Source: an uncultured Pelagibacteraceae bacterium (GTDB taxonomy: Bacteria > Pseudomonadota > Alphaproteobacteria > Pelagibacterales > Pelagibacteraceae). Taken from it: a stretch of DNA of 52,516 nucleotides. The stretch spans positions 1 through 52,516 of the forward strand of contig CACMNP010000006.1 of assembly GCA_902615045.1 (NCBI GenBank), given 5' to 3'. Positions 19,066 to 28,464 of this stretch are shown in pieces. The translations under genes were made by a program, and so were the position numbers. The notes below the pieces were generated by a model. That model saw nothing but the letters and a program-made list of their open reading frames with translations, searched no databases and had not been told where the DNA came from. Positions within the stretch are counted from its first letter, which is position 1; each line of letters opens with the position of its first letter.

Positions 19066-19859
19066 AGTCCCATATTTCTTGTGTGTGCTGATACGACTAA
19101 AGCTTCTCTTAAAAACTTATCTGTGAATTTCTTATTAGATTTTTGACCTAAAAGTCTAAATGGTCTTTCATTCTCTTTTCTAAAAAACTCGCCCTGAGAT
19201 CTTAAAGATACCATTATATCAACAACTTTAATCTTGTTGCTATCGCTAAGTGTTTTAGGAATTGGATTCATCACTTTACCCTTACTATCAATTGGAATAA
19301 AAATTAATTCTTGAACGTAATCAACCACCAATTCATCTTTATAAAGCAAGTCATCAGTTGATTGTGTTGGTGCCGTCCAGCTAGATCCATTCCATTCATA
19401 TTTTGATTTATAAATGGCATATGCATTAATTTTTTTGTTAGTTTTCTTGTCTACAATATTTGATGCTTTACACTCGTAAACGACTTTGTATGTTTTATAT
19501 AAAAAAACTGGTGGTTTAGCGTTAAGATTTTTAGGATCTCTAATTCTATCACCGTAAGTTATTTCAATTTTATCACAACCACTACCTGGAGCTTTTGTAA
19601 TTAAAATTGGAACGTAATTTGTTGGGGTTTTACTGACATCATCAAAATATCTAAAACCTGCAATTCTTATATCTCTCACTAACATTCCAATCATATCTCT
19701 TCCTGTCTGACTAATCTTTGCTCGATCAATTACTTGGGAATAACTATTATTAACTGCGTTGTAAGATGTAAACATAGCAGCCATCATTATCATTGAAATC
19801 ACAACCCCAATAAGAATTTCAATTAGCGTTACTCCAGTTTCTGAATTAAATTTTTTCAT
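19062..19859 (-). CDS. pilW: PilW-like minor pilin
   Basis: 265 residues. A type IV prepilin leader is cleaved after ETG, giving VTLIEILIGVVISMIMMAAMF with Glu5 present. The long C-terminal domain and the position between pilV and pilX match PilW. It is probably part of the tip-priming complex. It starts at the last base of pilV, so the genes are translationally linked. Confidence 0.87.
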   Translation of the reverse strand: MKKFNSETGVTLIEILIGVVISMIMMAAMFTSYNAVNNSYSQVIDRAKISQTGRDMIGMLVRDIRIAGFRYFDDVSKTPTNYVPILITKAPGSGCDKIEITYGDRIRDPKNLNAKPPVFLYKTYKVVYECKASNIVDKKTNKKINAYAIYKSKYEWNGSSWTAPTQSTDDLLYKDELVVDYVQELIFIPIDSKGKVMNPIPKTLSDSNKIKVVDIMVSLRSQGEFFRKENERPFRLLGQKSNKKFTDKFLREALVVSAHTRNMGL

Positions 19860-20500
19860 CAGTTCATTTGAAAATATAAATATTTTTTCTTTTGAACAGT
19901 TTCACCTTTAGTATCTGTCCCTGTAGTTGGCATTAATATTTCCATTCTGCCGATATAAGTTTTGTCCCAAATATCATCATTACGATAATCACAGTTTGGT
20001 CTACTCTTACCATTTTCTTTTACGTTATTTCTACAAATCTCATAAACTTTTAATTTTTTTGTATCTTTGGTTGTTGTTGAGTTAACACTTGTGGGTTTGC
20101 ATTTAATTCTGTCGCTTGATACTCTCAAATTCCATTTTTGTGTTTTATTATCAATTGCAATATCTTTACCTTTATAAGGATTGCCTGTTATATTTTTTTT
20201 CGGTTTACATTCTGCATTTTGCCAAGCGTAATCATTCTTATCCGTTAAGTTAGCTAGATGTTCATAAAGTTTATCATCACCTTTTTTTGAATTTGCATCT
20301 CCAATTAAATCTTCTGCTATCATAGCAGTGATATAATTAGATTTTGTTCTTTCCCCAGAAACATCAATTGATCTAACTGAATAATTGACCATCTGAAAAA
20401 CCGCTATAAAACCTATTCCAACAATAGCCGTTGCAACTAAAGCTTCTAAAAGCGTTAAACCCTTTTCTTTTAATTTACTGTCTATTCCAATCACTTCCAT
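19859..20500 (-). CDS. pilV: PilV-like minor pilin
   Basis: 213 residues. Leader to KEKG, then LTLLEALVATAIVGIGFIAVF, a standard PilV N-terminus with Glu5. The C-terminal domain contains four or five cysteines. The start lies 26 bases inside the upstream FimT-like gene; an alternative, slightly later non-ATG start cannot be excluded, but the leader is complete from this ATG. Part of the pilT-to-pilY1 operon. Confidence 0.87.
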   Translation of the reverse strand: MEVIGIDSKLKEKGLTLLEALVATAIVGIGFIAVFQMVNYSVRSIDVSGERTKSNYITAMIAEDLIGDANSKKGDDKLYEHLANLTDKNDYAWQNAECKPKKNITGNPYKGKDIAIDNKTQKWNLRVSSDRIKCKPTSVNSTTTKDTKKLKVYEICRNNVKENGKSRPNCDYRNDDIWDKTYIGRMEILMPTTGTDTKGETVQKKKYLYFQMN

Positions 20501-21206
20501 TCCATTTAAATTTACTTACATTACCAAATCTTGACCATTTTACTAAATAGGCTGGTTTTTTAAGAGCCTTTCCTTTTGTAGGACATTTGTTTCCATTTTT
20601 TTTTGCGTTCTCATAAGTGCAAATAACAATGTAATTAGGAGTAGCGCTACCTTCAACAATGATGTTAACGTTACTTCCTTTTGAAAGAGCATTGGTTGCT
20701 TTATAATAATTTCCTCCTTTACCAAAACATATTGCTGATGTTAATAGAAAATGAACTGCAATTTTAGACTCGCCAATTACATTTTCCTCAGGATTGAAAA
20801 TTTCGTAATACTCACTAAATTTTGTTCCTTCAATATTTTTACGTGGTTTACCAAAATCATCCCAATAACCTGATGAGGATACTGGACAATTAATTTGTCC
20901 ATTCTGCAATTTTTGTTTGAAATTTTTATCTCCCATTCCCTTTGATACAAAAATTGAGCTTTCTTGGTTTTTAGAGCCTGTAAATGTTTGTACCATTAAT
21001 TGGCTATAAGCTAAGTTTCCTCTTTGAGTTTGTGTTGCAATATTAGAAATCATGCTTGCAACTTTTTCTGTTGCAGCTCTTACTTTTCGTTCTGTGCTCC
21101 ATTTTGAAAAACTTGGATATGCAACTCCAGATATGATTGCTACAATTGCAATAACAACTAGCAATTCTAAAATTGTGAAACCTTTAATGTCCTGATCTTG
21201 CTGCAC
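20475..21206 (-). CDS. fimT: FimT/GspH-like minor pseudopilin
   Basis: 243 residues. Leader to DIKG, then FTILELLVVIAIVAIISGVAYPSFSKW, as in FimT/GspH proteins. The start overlaps the end of pilT by 23 bases and the end overlaps pilV. FimT-like proteins help prime pili, and some bind DNA during natural transformation; nothing in this sequence decides that function. The symbol is assigned by operon position and N-terminus. Confidence 0.83.
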   Translation of the reverse strand: MQQDQDIKGFTILELLVVIAIVAIISGVAYPSFSKWSTERKVRAATEKVASMISNIATQTQRGNLAYSQLMVQTFTGSKNQESSIFVSKGMGDKNFKQKLQNGQINCPVSSSGYWDDFGKPRKNIEGTKFSEYYEIFNPEENVIGESKIAVHFLLTSAICFGKGGNYYKATNALSKGSNVNIIVEGSATPNYIVICTYENAKKNGNKCPTKGKALKKPAYLVKWSRFGNVSKFKWNGSDWNRQ

Positions 21207-22200
21207 CTGGATCTATCTTACCCGACTTTACTAATTCCTCCAGTGATTTTTCCATAGTGATCATTCCATCACGTACAGCAGTTTGCATAATACTTGGTAT
21301 TTGGTGAATTTTTGCTTCTCTTATTAAGTTCTGAATTGGCGCAGTGCACTTCATGATTTCAAATGCACCAACTCTACCAGCACCATCTCTTGTTTTTAAC
21401 AATCTCTGCGTAACTACCATTTTTAGTGATGTAGAAATTTGAGCTCTAATTTGTTCTTGTTGCTCTGGAGGAAAAACATCAATTATTCTATTTATTGTAC
21501 TTGGGGCACCACTTGTATGCAAAGTTCCGAAAACTAAGTGACCAGTTTCTGCAGCAGTAAGCGCTAAACTAATTGTTTCAAGATCTCTCATCTCACCAAC
21601 AAGAATTACATCTGGATCTTCTCTTAACGCAGCTTTAAGCGCTGCTGCAAAAGATTGAGTTTGTTTTCCAACTTCTCGATGAGAAACAATGCTTTTATTA
21701 TCTTTGTGAATAAATTCTACTGGATCTTCAACAGTTATAATATTTGATGTTCTTGTTTTATTAATTTCATTTACGATTGCTGCAAGTGTTGTTGATTTAC
21801 CTGAACCAGTTGGTCCAGTTACAAGTACCAGTCCTTTATGGAAATCTACTATGTCATAAAGAGCTTGCGGTAGACTAAATTGATCCATATCTGGAATTTT
21901 ACTTTCAACTCTTCTTAATACTGCAGCTGGTCCACTAATCGTTTTATAAAAATTTGCTCTAAATCTTAATCCGCTTAACATGACTGCAGAGTCTAACTCA
22001 TGAGTTTTTTCAAATTTTTCAGCTTCGTGTTCGTTACAATTCATTGAGATTAAATCTTTTAGATCTTGAGCTGTAACATTTGTACCTTCAACTTTTACGA
22101 TTTCTCCAGTTTGTCGATATGCTAGGGGAGATCCCGCTCTAATATGAAAATCAGAAATTTTCTTATTATCTTTTGCTAACTGCTCTAATTTTTCAAACAT
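21184..22200 (-). CDS. pilT: Pilus retraction ATPase PilT
   Basis: 338 residues, normal PilT size. Visible are Walker A GPTGSGKSTTL near residues 127-137, the Asp-box region, Walker B ILVGEMRDLET, the His-box stretch HLVFGTLHTSGA, and the AIRNLIRE-like helix as APIQNLIREAKIHQI. PilT powers pilus retraction for twitching or DNA uptake. It heads the minus-strand operon, divergent from pilMN, so the retraction motor and minor pilins are co-transcribed. Confidence 0.93.
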   Translation of the reverse strand: MFEKLEQLAKDNKKISDFHIRAGSPLAYRQTGEIVKVEGTNVTAQDLKDLISMNCNEHEAEKFEKTHELDSAVMLSGLRFRANFYKTISGPAAVLRRVESKIPDMDQFSLPQALYDIVDFHKGLVLVTGPTGSGKSTTLAAIVNEINKTRTSNIITVEDPVEFIHKDNKSIVSHREVGKQTQSFAAALKAALREDPDVILVGEMRDLETISLALTAAETGHLVFGTLHTSGAPSTINRIIDVFPPEQQEQIRAQISTSLKMVVTQRLLKTRDGAGRVGAFEIMKCTAPIQNLIREAKIHQIPSIMQTAVRDGMITMEKSLEELVKSGKIDPGAARSGH

Positions 22201-22282
22201 TTTAATAGTTTATACTTTAGTACAATAAATTGTCATTAAATTACTATTAAATATTTACAAAAACCCATTTCAGACACTTTAC

Positions 22283-22311
22283 TTGAAAGTTCGAGTATTA
22301 GTTGATTTAAT
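22283..22311 (+). promoter_or_regulatory. Candidate promoter for the pilMN-pilC operon
   Basis: TTGAAA at 22283-22288, a 17-base spacer, then TTTAAT at 22306-22311 in the 154-base divergent region between pilT and pilMN. The -35 has one change from consensus and the -10 is weak. A promoter is required here because the operon begins here, but the exact site is uncertain. Confidence 0.3.
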
Positions 22312-22354
22312 GTAAATATATAATATTGGTTTAATATTATTACATAATTAAAAA

Positions 22355-24070
22355 ATGAAAAACCCTTTTGCTAATTTATTTAAAAAGAAATCTAAAGAAG
22401 GCGAACAATCACCCGTTCCAAAGAAAGAGGAAAAAAAGAAAAAAGAAAGTTTTTTAGGTAAGTTTTTTAAAAATAGAATTGGAAAATCTGCAGTTCAAGG
22501 AGAAGAAATTGTAGGTGTTGAGCTTTCACCAACAGAAATTAGGTTAGCACAACTAACAACTGATAAATCCAACAAATGGGTTTTAGAAAAATTTTTTATT
22601 CACCCAATTGAAGGTTTAGATAAAAGTGCCACTGTTTTAGATAATCAAGATAAGTTTGGAGACGAACTTAAAATTGCTCTTCAAAAATCTAAAATAACAA
22701 CTACAAATGCTGCGATTGCCATTCCTGTAACTAGTGCAATTATCAGAGTTGTAACAGCACCTCTAATGACAGATGAAGAGCTGAGTAAAGCAATAGATAC
22801 AGACTCCCTTTGGGAAAACCTTGTACAATTAACAGATAACTTAAATGATTATTCAATTTTTCATCAAGTAATAAATAGAGATAAAACCGCAAATACAATG
22901 GATATTTTATTCGTTGCATCGAAACTATCAGATATCAATAGTTATACAGCAATAATAAAGAAGGGTGGTTTAAATGCAGTTATAATTGATGTTAAGTGTT
23001 TTGCTCTAAAATCTGCAGTCGACCAAATGAATCAATTAGCTGGCTCAATTGAGGATGCAAACTTAACTGCAGTTTTAGAATTTGGATTAGATGAAAACTA
23101 TGTAATGATTTTGTATGAAAATAATCCAATTATCACAGATATATTTATAAGATCTCAGGATAGAAATACTCTTCAAAATTCAGATAATCAGGAAGAGATG
23201 GATGCTTTAGTTAGAAGATATGTAACTCAAGTTAAACAAGCTGTGCAAGATTTTGAAACAAAGTATGAAAAAAGAATTAGAAACCTGAAAGTAGTATCAA
23301 ATTTAGAAAATGTAGAAACTTATCTCGGCACTTTTAGAAAAAATTTAACAAATACAGGATTTAATTTATTAGATCCAATTAAAGAAATAAAAGTTCCAGC
23401 ACAACTAGAAGAGAGCGTTAAATTAGATAATAGGTCTTATCTTTCAACTGTTATTGGATTGGCGTTTAGAAAACTTGATGTGTTTGGATATTACAAATTT
23501 GTAACTGCTGTAAAAAATATAAATCTACTTCCTAATAGAGATAGTATGATAGCACAGAAAAAAGCTAAAGTATTTTCTAATTTTGCTTTCAAAGGTGCAA
23601 TAGGAGTTATCGCAATAATTTATATAGTATTATTTGGCCTTTCTTTTTGGCAAATAAATACATTGAATAAACAATTAGTTGGATATGATGATATTCTTCA
23701 AACACATGAACTTAGAACATTAGAAAAAAATAAAGTAGAAAAAGAATTAGCTTTAATTTTAAAATCTTTAAAAATTAGTAAATCAATAAAATCAAACAAA
23801 AAAGTAAGTTTTAGAGTTCTGGCTCAAATAGCTTCAGCTGTTCCAAAAAGAGTAAAATTCAATTCAATAGAGTACAACGGATCAAATCAGATTATTATAC
23901 AAGGAACAGCATCAAGTGACCAAGATATTTTAAAGTTAATAAGTAATTTAAATAATAAAAAACTAATAATGCAAGCACAATTAGCTACAATGACTTTACC
24001 AGATGGTCAAACTGCTGGAGCCCCAACAATGAAGGGATTTAAAATAGCTTGTATTCTGGAGAACGCATAA
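22355..24070 (+). CDS. PilM-PilN fusion, inner-membrane platform of the Type IV pilus
   Basis: 571 residues. A Lys-rich cytoplasmic extension (1-45) is followed by a PilM actin-like domain (about 50-375, starting GVELSPTEIRLAQL) and then, in the same frame, PilN: the PilM-binding motif INLLPNR at 389-395, one membrane helix near 412-432, a coiled coil and a periplasmic ferredoxin-like domain. PilM normally is a separate cytoplasmic protein that grips the INLLP peptide of PilN. Here both are one polypeptide, a layout like GspL of type II secretion. There is no stop or frameshift at the junction. The gene shares a TAATG with pilO. Confidence 0.92.
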   Translation: MKNPFANLFKKKSKEGEQSPVPKKEEKKKKESFLGKFFKNRIGKSAVQGEEIVGVELSPTEIRLAQLTTDKSNKWVLEKFFIHPIEGLDKSATVLDNQDKFGDELKIALQKSKITTTNAAIAIPVTSAIIRVVTAPLMTDEELSKAIDTDSLWENLVQLTDNLNDYSIFHQVINRDKTANTMDILFVASKLSDINSYTAIIKKGGLNAVIIDVKCFALKSAVDQMNQLAGSIEDANLTAVLEFGLDENYVMILYENNPIITDIFIRSQDRNTLQNSDNQEEMDALVRRYVTQVKQAVQDFETKYEKRIRNLKVVSNLENVETYLGTFRKNLTNTGFNLLDPIKEIKVPAQLEESVKLDNRSYLSTVIGLAFRKLDVFGYYKFVTAVKNINLLPNRDSMIAQKKAKVFSNFAFKGAIGVIAIIYIVLFGLSFWQINTLNKQLVGYDDILQTHELRTLEKNKVEKELALILKSLKISKSIKSNKKVSFRVLAQIASAVPKRVKFNSIEYNGSNQIIIQGTASSDQDILKLISNLNNKKLIMQAQLATMTLPDGQTAGAPTMKGFKIACILENA

Positions 24071-24723
24071 TGGATTTGAAAAATATAGATTTAAAAAATA
24101 TAAATGTAAGTGATATAGCTGCAAAGTTAAAAACTGTTGATAAAAAAACTCTTATTAAATTTGGAGCTGGTTTTTTTGCAATTATAATTTTTTTAATTGG
24201 GTATTACTTAATCTTAAATCCAATTGTTAAAGAGAAAAAAGCGTTATACGAAGACAAGGTTTTAAAAGAGTCTGAAATTACTCAATTCGAGGATGAGATC
24301 ATTACAAACAAAAAAAGATTAAAGAAACTAAAACCTCAATTTAAAGAAAGTTCAACGTTGTTTCACTCAAAAGCTGAAGTTGAAGGATTGTATCAAAGCT
24401 TAAGTAGATTTGCAGGCATAAATGGTTTGACGATTTCAAAAATAGAAAAGAAAAAACCAAAACCTATTTTAAAACCTGGTGTTGCTCAACAAGCAGAAGA
24501 ACTGTTAAAAAAAACTGATATCTCTTATTATCAGATACCCGTCGAATATGAGATAAAAGGTAACTTTTTAGGCTACATTAAATTTAAAAGATCAATTGCA
24601 AAATCCAAGAAAATGTTAAATTTTGACAAGGAGACTATAAGTATAGTACAAAACGATTCAACTGGAGCGATAATTGCAAAAGGAGAACTTACAATAGTGG
24701 GAATACCGGATGAATTCTTTTAA
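24070..24723 (+). CDS. pilO: Type IV pilus inner-membrane protein PilO
   Basis: 217 residues from the ATG at 24070. This start overlaps the pilMN stop by one base; a start 21 bases upstream is possible but would add residues inside the previous gene. One membrane helix near residues 31-51 is followed by a coiled coil and a periplasmic ferredoxin-like domain, the PilO layout. PilO pairs with PilN and PilP to connect the platform to the secretin. It overlaps pilP by 14 bases. Confidence 0.88.
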   Translation: MDLKNIDLKNINVSDIAAKLKTVDKKTLIKFGAGFFAIIIFLIGYYLILNPIVKEKKALYEDKVLKESEITQFEDEIITNKKRLKKLKPQFKESSTLFHSKAEVEGLYQSLSRFAGINGLTISKIEKKKPKPILKPGVAQQAEELLKKTDISYYQIPVEYEIKGNFLGYIKFKRSIAKSKKMLNFDKETISIVQNDSTGAIIAKGELTIVGIPDEFF

Positions 24724-25174
24724 AAAAATATTATTCTTTATTTTGTTTTTCTGTATCCCAAACATTGGTTTTGCAGATAATCATTCTACAAATGCTGAAC
24801 TTGTCGAAAAGGCAAAAGAGATTACAAAAACTTTAGAAACAAAAGTTGAAGAAGAGGAAGAGGATGTTCCTTTGAATGATCCATTTGCTGGAAATGAAGG
24901 ATCTAATTCATCTTTAAATCCTGAAACTGGAGAAGAAAGAGATCCAATGAGTTTATATAATTTTAAATTATCAGGATTAATATCAGGAGCAAATGCGAGC
25001 TATATAAGTCTTACAGATGCATCAGGGGATGTAATGACTATAACACTTGGTCAATATCTTGGGAAAGTAAAATTAATTGACTTAAGATTAACAGAAGCAA
25101 TCTTTTTAAAAGAAGATAAATCATACATAATTATAGATTTTAATAACCAAATAAGAGAGGCAGATGAATACTAA
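24710..25174 (+). CDS. pilP: Type IV pilus periplasmic protein PilP (non-lipoprotein form)
   Basis: 154 residues. A signal peptide ends near GFADN (about residue 22) with no lipobox cysteine. An acidic disordered linker (EEEEEDVPLNDPFAG) is followed by a small beta domain of the PilP/GspC type (FKLSGLISGANASYISLTDASG, ITLGQYLGKVKLIDL). PilP normally is a lipoprotein that binds PilN/PilO and the secretin. The gene sits in the standard place before pilQ and overlaps it by 11 bases. Confidence 0.85.
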   Translation: MNSFKKILFFILFFCIPNIGFADNHSTNAELVEKAKEITKTLETKVEEEEEDVPLNDPFAGNEGSNSSLNPETGEERDPMSLYNFKLSGLISGANASYISLTDASGDVMTITLGQYLGKVKLIDLRLTEAIFLKEDKSYIIIDFNNQIREADEY

Positions 25175-26714
25175 GAAAATAATTACATCTGCATACTTAA
25201 TAATATTAGCAATAATTTTAAATAGTTGTGGTCCAAACTCTAAATTTAATCAAAAATATAATAAACCTTTTAAACACAACACACCTTTAATTAAAAATGA
25301 TATAAGACAAACAGGTCAAGCAGAAATTGCTAAAACCTTAGAAATGGGACCTAAGCCAGTTGATGGTGATGCGGTCAAATTAAAGAAAAGAAGAAAAATA
25401 ACATCTGAAACACAGAGAAATTATCTTTTAATTCCTGAAAGCTACCCATTACTTAAACAAAGAGTAACTTTGAAATTTAAAAATTTAGATTTTAAAGAAA
25501 CAATGAAAATGATGGGTAAAATTGGCGAAATTAATGTTTTAGTAGGAGATGAGGTTGCTGGTGCAATATCAGCTGAGTTAGTTGATGTGCCATGGGATAA
25601 AGCATTCCAAGCTCTTTTAGACATGAAAAATTATGCTTCTGATATAGATGTTAACAGCAATTTAATAAGAATTCACTCTCCTGAAACATTAACTGCACAA
25701 GAAAATTATAAATCTGAAAGAGCACAGGCAGTTAAAAATAAAGTAGAATTAGAAGATAGTGTTGAACCAATTATATCTGAAATATTTAGATTATATTATA
25801 TATCTCCTGAGTTAGCAAAAGCTACAATTGAAGAATTATTTCAGACTGGTTCAGGAGAAGCATCAACATCTCCTATAAAAATTACGGAAGAGACAGCCAC
25901 TAGATCAATTATAGTCAGAGGTAAGGAAAGAGATTTAGATACTGTAGATAAAGTTCTGACAGAAATAGATATTAAAACTGAGCAAGTTCTTATCGAAGCA
26001 TTTGTAGTAAAAGCTACGTCTGAATTTGAGAGACAACTTGGAACAAGACTAGGAGGATATTACCAAAGACAACAAGAACAAATTGGTGGAGTTGTTGGAA
26101 CAACAAGTTCATCAGGTACTTTAGATGATACATCTGCTGCACTTGTACAAACAGCTAAAGATAGTTTAACAAATTTACCAGCAATTGGAGCGACGAGTGG
26201 TATCGGAGTATTAAAAAGAACAGGATCGGCTGTATTAAAAGCTGAAATTACAGCTTTAGAAAAAACAGGTATAGTAGAGACAATTTCAAATCCAAAAGTA
26301 TTTACAATCAACAATCAACCAGCATCGGTTACGCAAGGTAAAGAAATTCCTTACGAAACAACATCTGAAGGTACAACATCAACATCATTTAAAGAGGCAG
26401 CATTAAAACTTCAAGTTACACCTAGCATTATTGGAGATGGAAATGTATTATTAGACATTCAGGTAAATAATGATGATGCTGATACTTCTCAGTCAGAACC
26501 TCCTATAACTAAGATGGAAATTACCACGAAATTATTGGTTGCTGATGGAGATATTGTTGTAATTGGTGGAATAAAATCAAATAATGTGACAAAAGCAAAT
26601 GAACAGGTTCCAGGTCTTGGAAATGTCCCTGTAATTGGTAATCTATTAAAATATAAAAAGAATGAAGACAATTTGGAGGAATTGCTTATATTTATAGCAC
26701 CAAGAATTTTATAA
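25164..26714 (+). CDS. pilQ: Type IV pilus secretin PilQ, likely a lipoprotein
   Basis: 516 residues. The N-terminus IILAIILNSCGPNS looks like a lipoprotein signal with Cys near residue 22. An STN/N0-type domain (VTLKFKNLDFKETMKMMG) is followed by an N1 domain and the secretin pore (QVLIEAFVVKATSEFERQLG; PITKMEITTKLLVADGDIVVIGGI; VPGLGNVPVIGNLL). It is shorter than typical PilQ because the N-terminal AMIN domains are missing. It forms the outer-membrane pore. It ends one base into pilB. Confidence 0.93.
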   Translation: MNTKKIITSAYLIILAIILNSCGPNSKFNQKYNKPFKHNTPLIKNDIRQTGQAEIAKTLEMGPKPVDGDAVKLKKRRKITSETQRNYLLIPESYPLLKQRVTLKFKNLDFKETMKMMGKIGEINVLVGDEVAGAISAELVDVPWDKAFQALLDMKNYASDIDVNSNLIRIHSPETLTAQENYKSERAQAVKNKVELEDSVEPIISEIFRLYYISPELAKATIEELFQTGSGEASTSPIKITEETATRSIIVRGKERDLDTVDKVLTEIDIKTEQVLIEAFVVKATSEFERQLGTRLGGYYQRQQEQIGGVVGTTSSSGTLDDTSAALVQTAKDSLTNLPAIGATSGIGVLKRTGSAVLKAEITALEKTGIVETISNPKVFTINNQPASVTQGKEIPYETTSEGTTSTSFKEAALKLQVTPSIIGDGNVLLDIQVNNDDADTSQSEPPITKMEITTKLLVADGDIVVIGGIKSNNVTKANEQVPGLGNVPVIGNLLKYKKNEDNLEELLIFIAPRIL

Positions 26715-28462
26715 TGCTTAAAATTAGTAGAGAGTCTGAAATAAATTTAATTAATATTCTAATTGATCAGGATATTATTTCTGGAAAGGATTTAGTTGAT
26801 ATCAAGAAAGCCTCTTCAGAGGGGGAAAAATCTCAAATAGAAGCAGTATTTGAATTAAAGTTAACTGACGAACAAAAAATTTTAGATCTTTTAGTAAATG
26901 AACAATCTCTAGATATAATCGATTTATCGACTGTAGAAATCACTGATGAAATAAAATCTATTCTTCCTTCAAATTATATAAATATGAATTTTATAGCCCC
27001 ATTCAAAATTGAGGGAAATATTTTACATATAGCAATTCCAGACAGTTCAAAATTAAGTTTGATGCGAAATTTAAAAACTATCACAAAAAAAGATATTGAA
27101 TTACACGCTGCTAAAATTTCAGATATTTCATCCTATATAGACAGATTATTAGCTGATGGTGAAACTACAATGGAGTCTATTCAAAAGGCTAATAGCGAAA
27201 AAACTAAAACTTTTGATTATGACGTTGATGAAAACGCTGAGGTATTAGAAGAAAAACCAGAGGAAGACATTGAGGCTATAGAAAATGAGTCTGATGTTAT
27301 CAAATTTAGTACTGCTGTAGTTGCAGAAGCAATTAAATCGGGTGTATCAGATATTCACATTGAACCGTACAGATTTTCATCAAGAGTTAGATATAGATTG
27401 GACGGTATCTTAACTGAACAAGAGCATTTTGCAAAATTTCTACATTCAAATTATGGGGCGGTAGTTACACGTTTTAAAATTATGGGTAAACTTGATATTG
27501 CTGAAAGAAGGTTACCACAAGATGGAGCTATACCATTTAAAATAGACGGAAAAGTAGTTGATCTTCGATTATCTATTTTACCAACTGCAAACAATGAGAG
27601 AATTGTAATGCGGGTACTTAACAAAGATGCGGGAGACATAAGTTTAGAACAATTAAATTTTGAAGAAACAGATTTATCTAATTTACGAAAAGCAATTCAT
27701 GGAACGCAGGGATTAGTACTTGTAACAGGACCAACGGGTTCAGGAAAAACAACAACACTTTATAGTATTCTTAAAGAAGTTTCTAAACCACATTTAAATA
27801 TTTTAACTGCTGAAGACCCAGTTGAATATGAATTGGATGGTGTTGGACAAGTTCAAATAAAAGATGATATTGGTTTAAATTTTGCTGCAGCACTTCGATC
27901 TTTTTTAAGACAAGACCCAGAAATTATTCTTGTTGGTGAGATGCGGGATAAAGAAACTGTTGATATTGGATTAAAGGCAGCACTAACAGGACACTTAGTA
28001 TTTAGTACTTTACACACAAATGATGCACCAAGCACAATTACTAGATTACAAAACATGGGAACCCCAGATTATTTAATAAGTGCAGCTGTTTCACTTGTGC
28101 TAGCACAAAGGCTTGCAAGAAAAACTTGCACTGAATGTAGAGAGCCAGATGAAGATATTACACCAAAAGCACTTGCTGACTTAGGATTTACTGTAGAACA
28201 AGCATCAAGAGCAAAAGTTCAAAAGGGTAAAGGATGTGCTAAATGCAAAGATAGTGGATATAAAGGACGAATGGGAATTTATGAAATATTAAATGTTACA
28301 AAACCAATTAAAGAAGCAATTTTGAGAAAAGCAACCACTCCTGAGTTAAAAGAAATTGCTGCTAATGAAGGTTTTAGAACAATGCAAGATATGGGGAGAG
28401 AGCTTATTTTAACGGGAGACTTGAATTTTAGAGAATACGATAGAGTTCTATCGATGGATTAA
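26714..28462 (+). CDS. pilB: Pilus extension ATPase PilB
   Basis: 582 residues. An N-terminal GspE/PilB domain (about 1-150) is followed by an acidic linker and the ATPase domain: SDIHIEPYRF, Walker A GPTGSGKTTTLYS, Walker B ILVGEMRDKETV, HLVFSTLHTNDA. A four-cysteine zinc loop (CTECREP and CAKCKDSG) precedes the C-terminus. PilB drives pilin polymerisation. It overlaps pilQ by one base and ends two bases before pilC. Confidence 0.95.
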   Translation: MLKISRESEINLINILIDQDIISGKDLVDIKKASSEGEKSQIEAVFELKLTDEQKILDLLVNEQSLDIIDLSTVEITDEIKSILPSNYINMNFIAPFKIEGNILHIAIPDSSKLSLMRNLKTITKKDIELHAAKISDISSYIDRLLADGETTMESIQKANSEKTKTFDYDVDENAEVLEEKPEEDIEAIENESDVIKFSTAVVAEAIKSGVSDIHIEPYRFSSRVRYRLDGILTEQEHFAKFLHSNYGAVVTRFKIMGKLDIAERRLPQDGAIPFKIDGKVVDLRLSILPTANNERIVMRVLNKDAGDISLEQLNFEETDLSNLRKAIHGTQGLVLVTGPTGSGKTTTLYSILKEVSKPHLNILTAEDPVEYELDGVGQVQIKDDIGLNFAAALRSFLRQDPEIILVGEMRDKETVDIGLKAALTGHLVFSTLHTNDAPSTITRLQNMGTPDYLISAAVSLVLAQRLARKTCTECREPDEDITPKALADLGFTVEQASRAKVQKGKGCAKCKDSGYKGRMGIYEILNVTKPIKEAILRKATTPELKEIAANEGFRTMQDMGRELILTGDLNFREYDRVLSMD

Positions 28463-28464
28463 AA

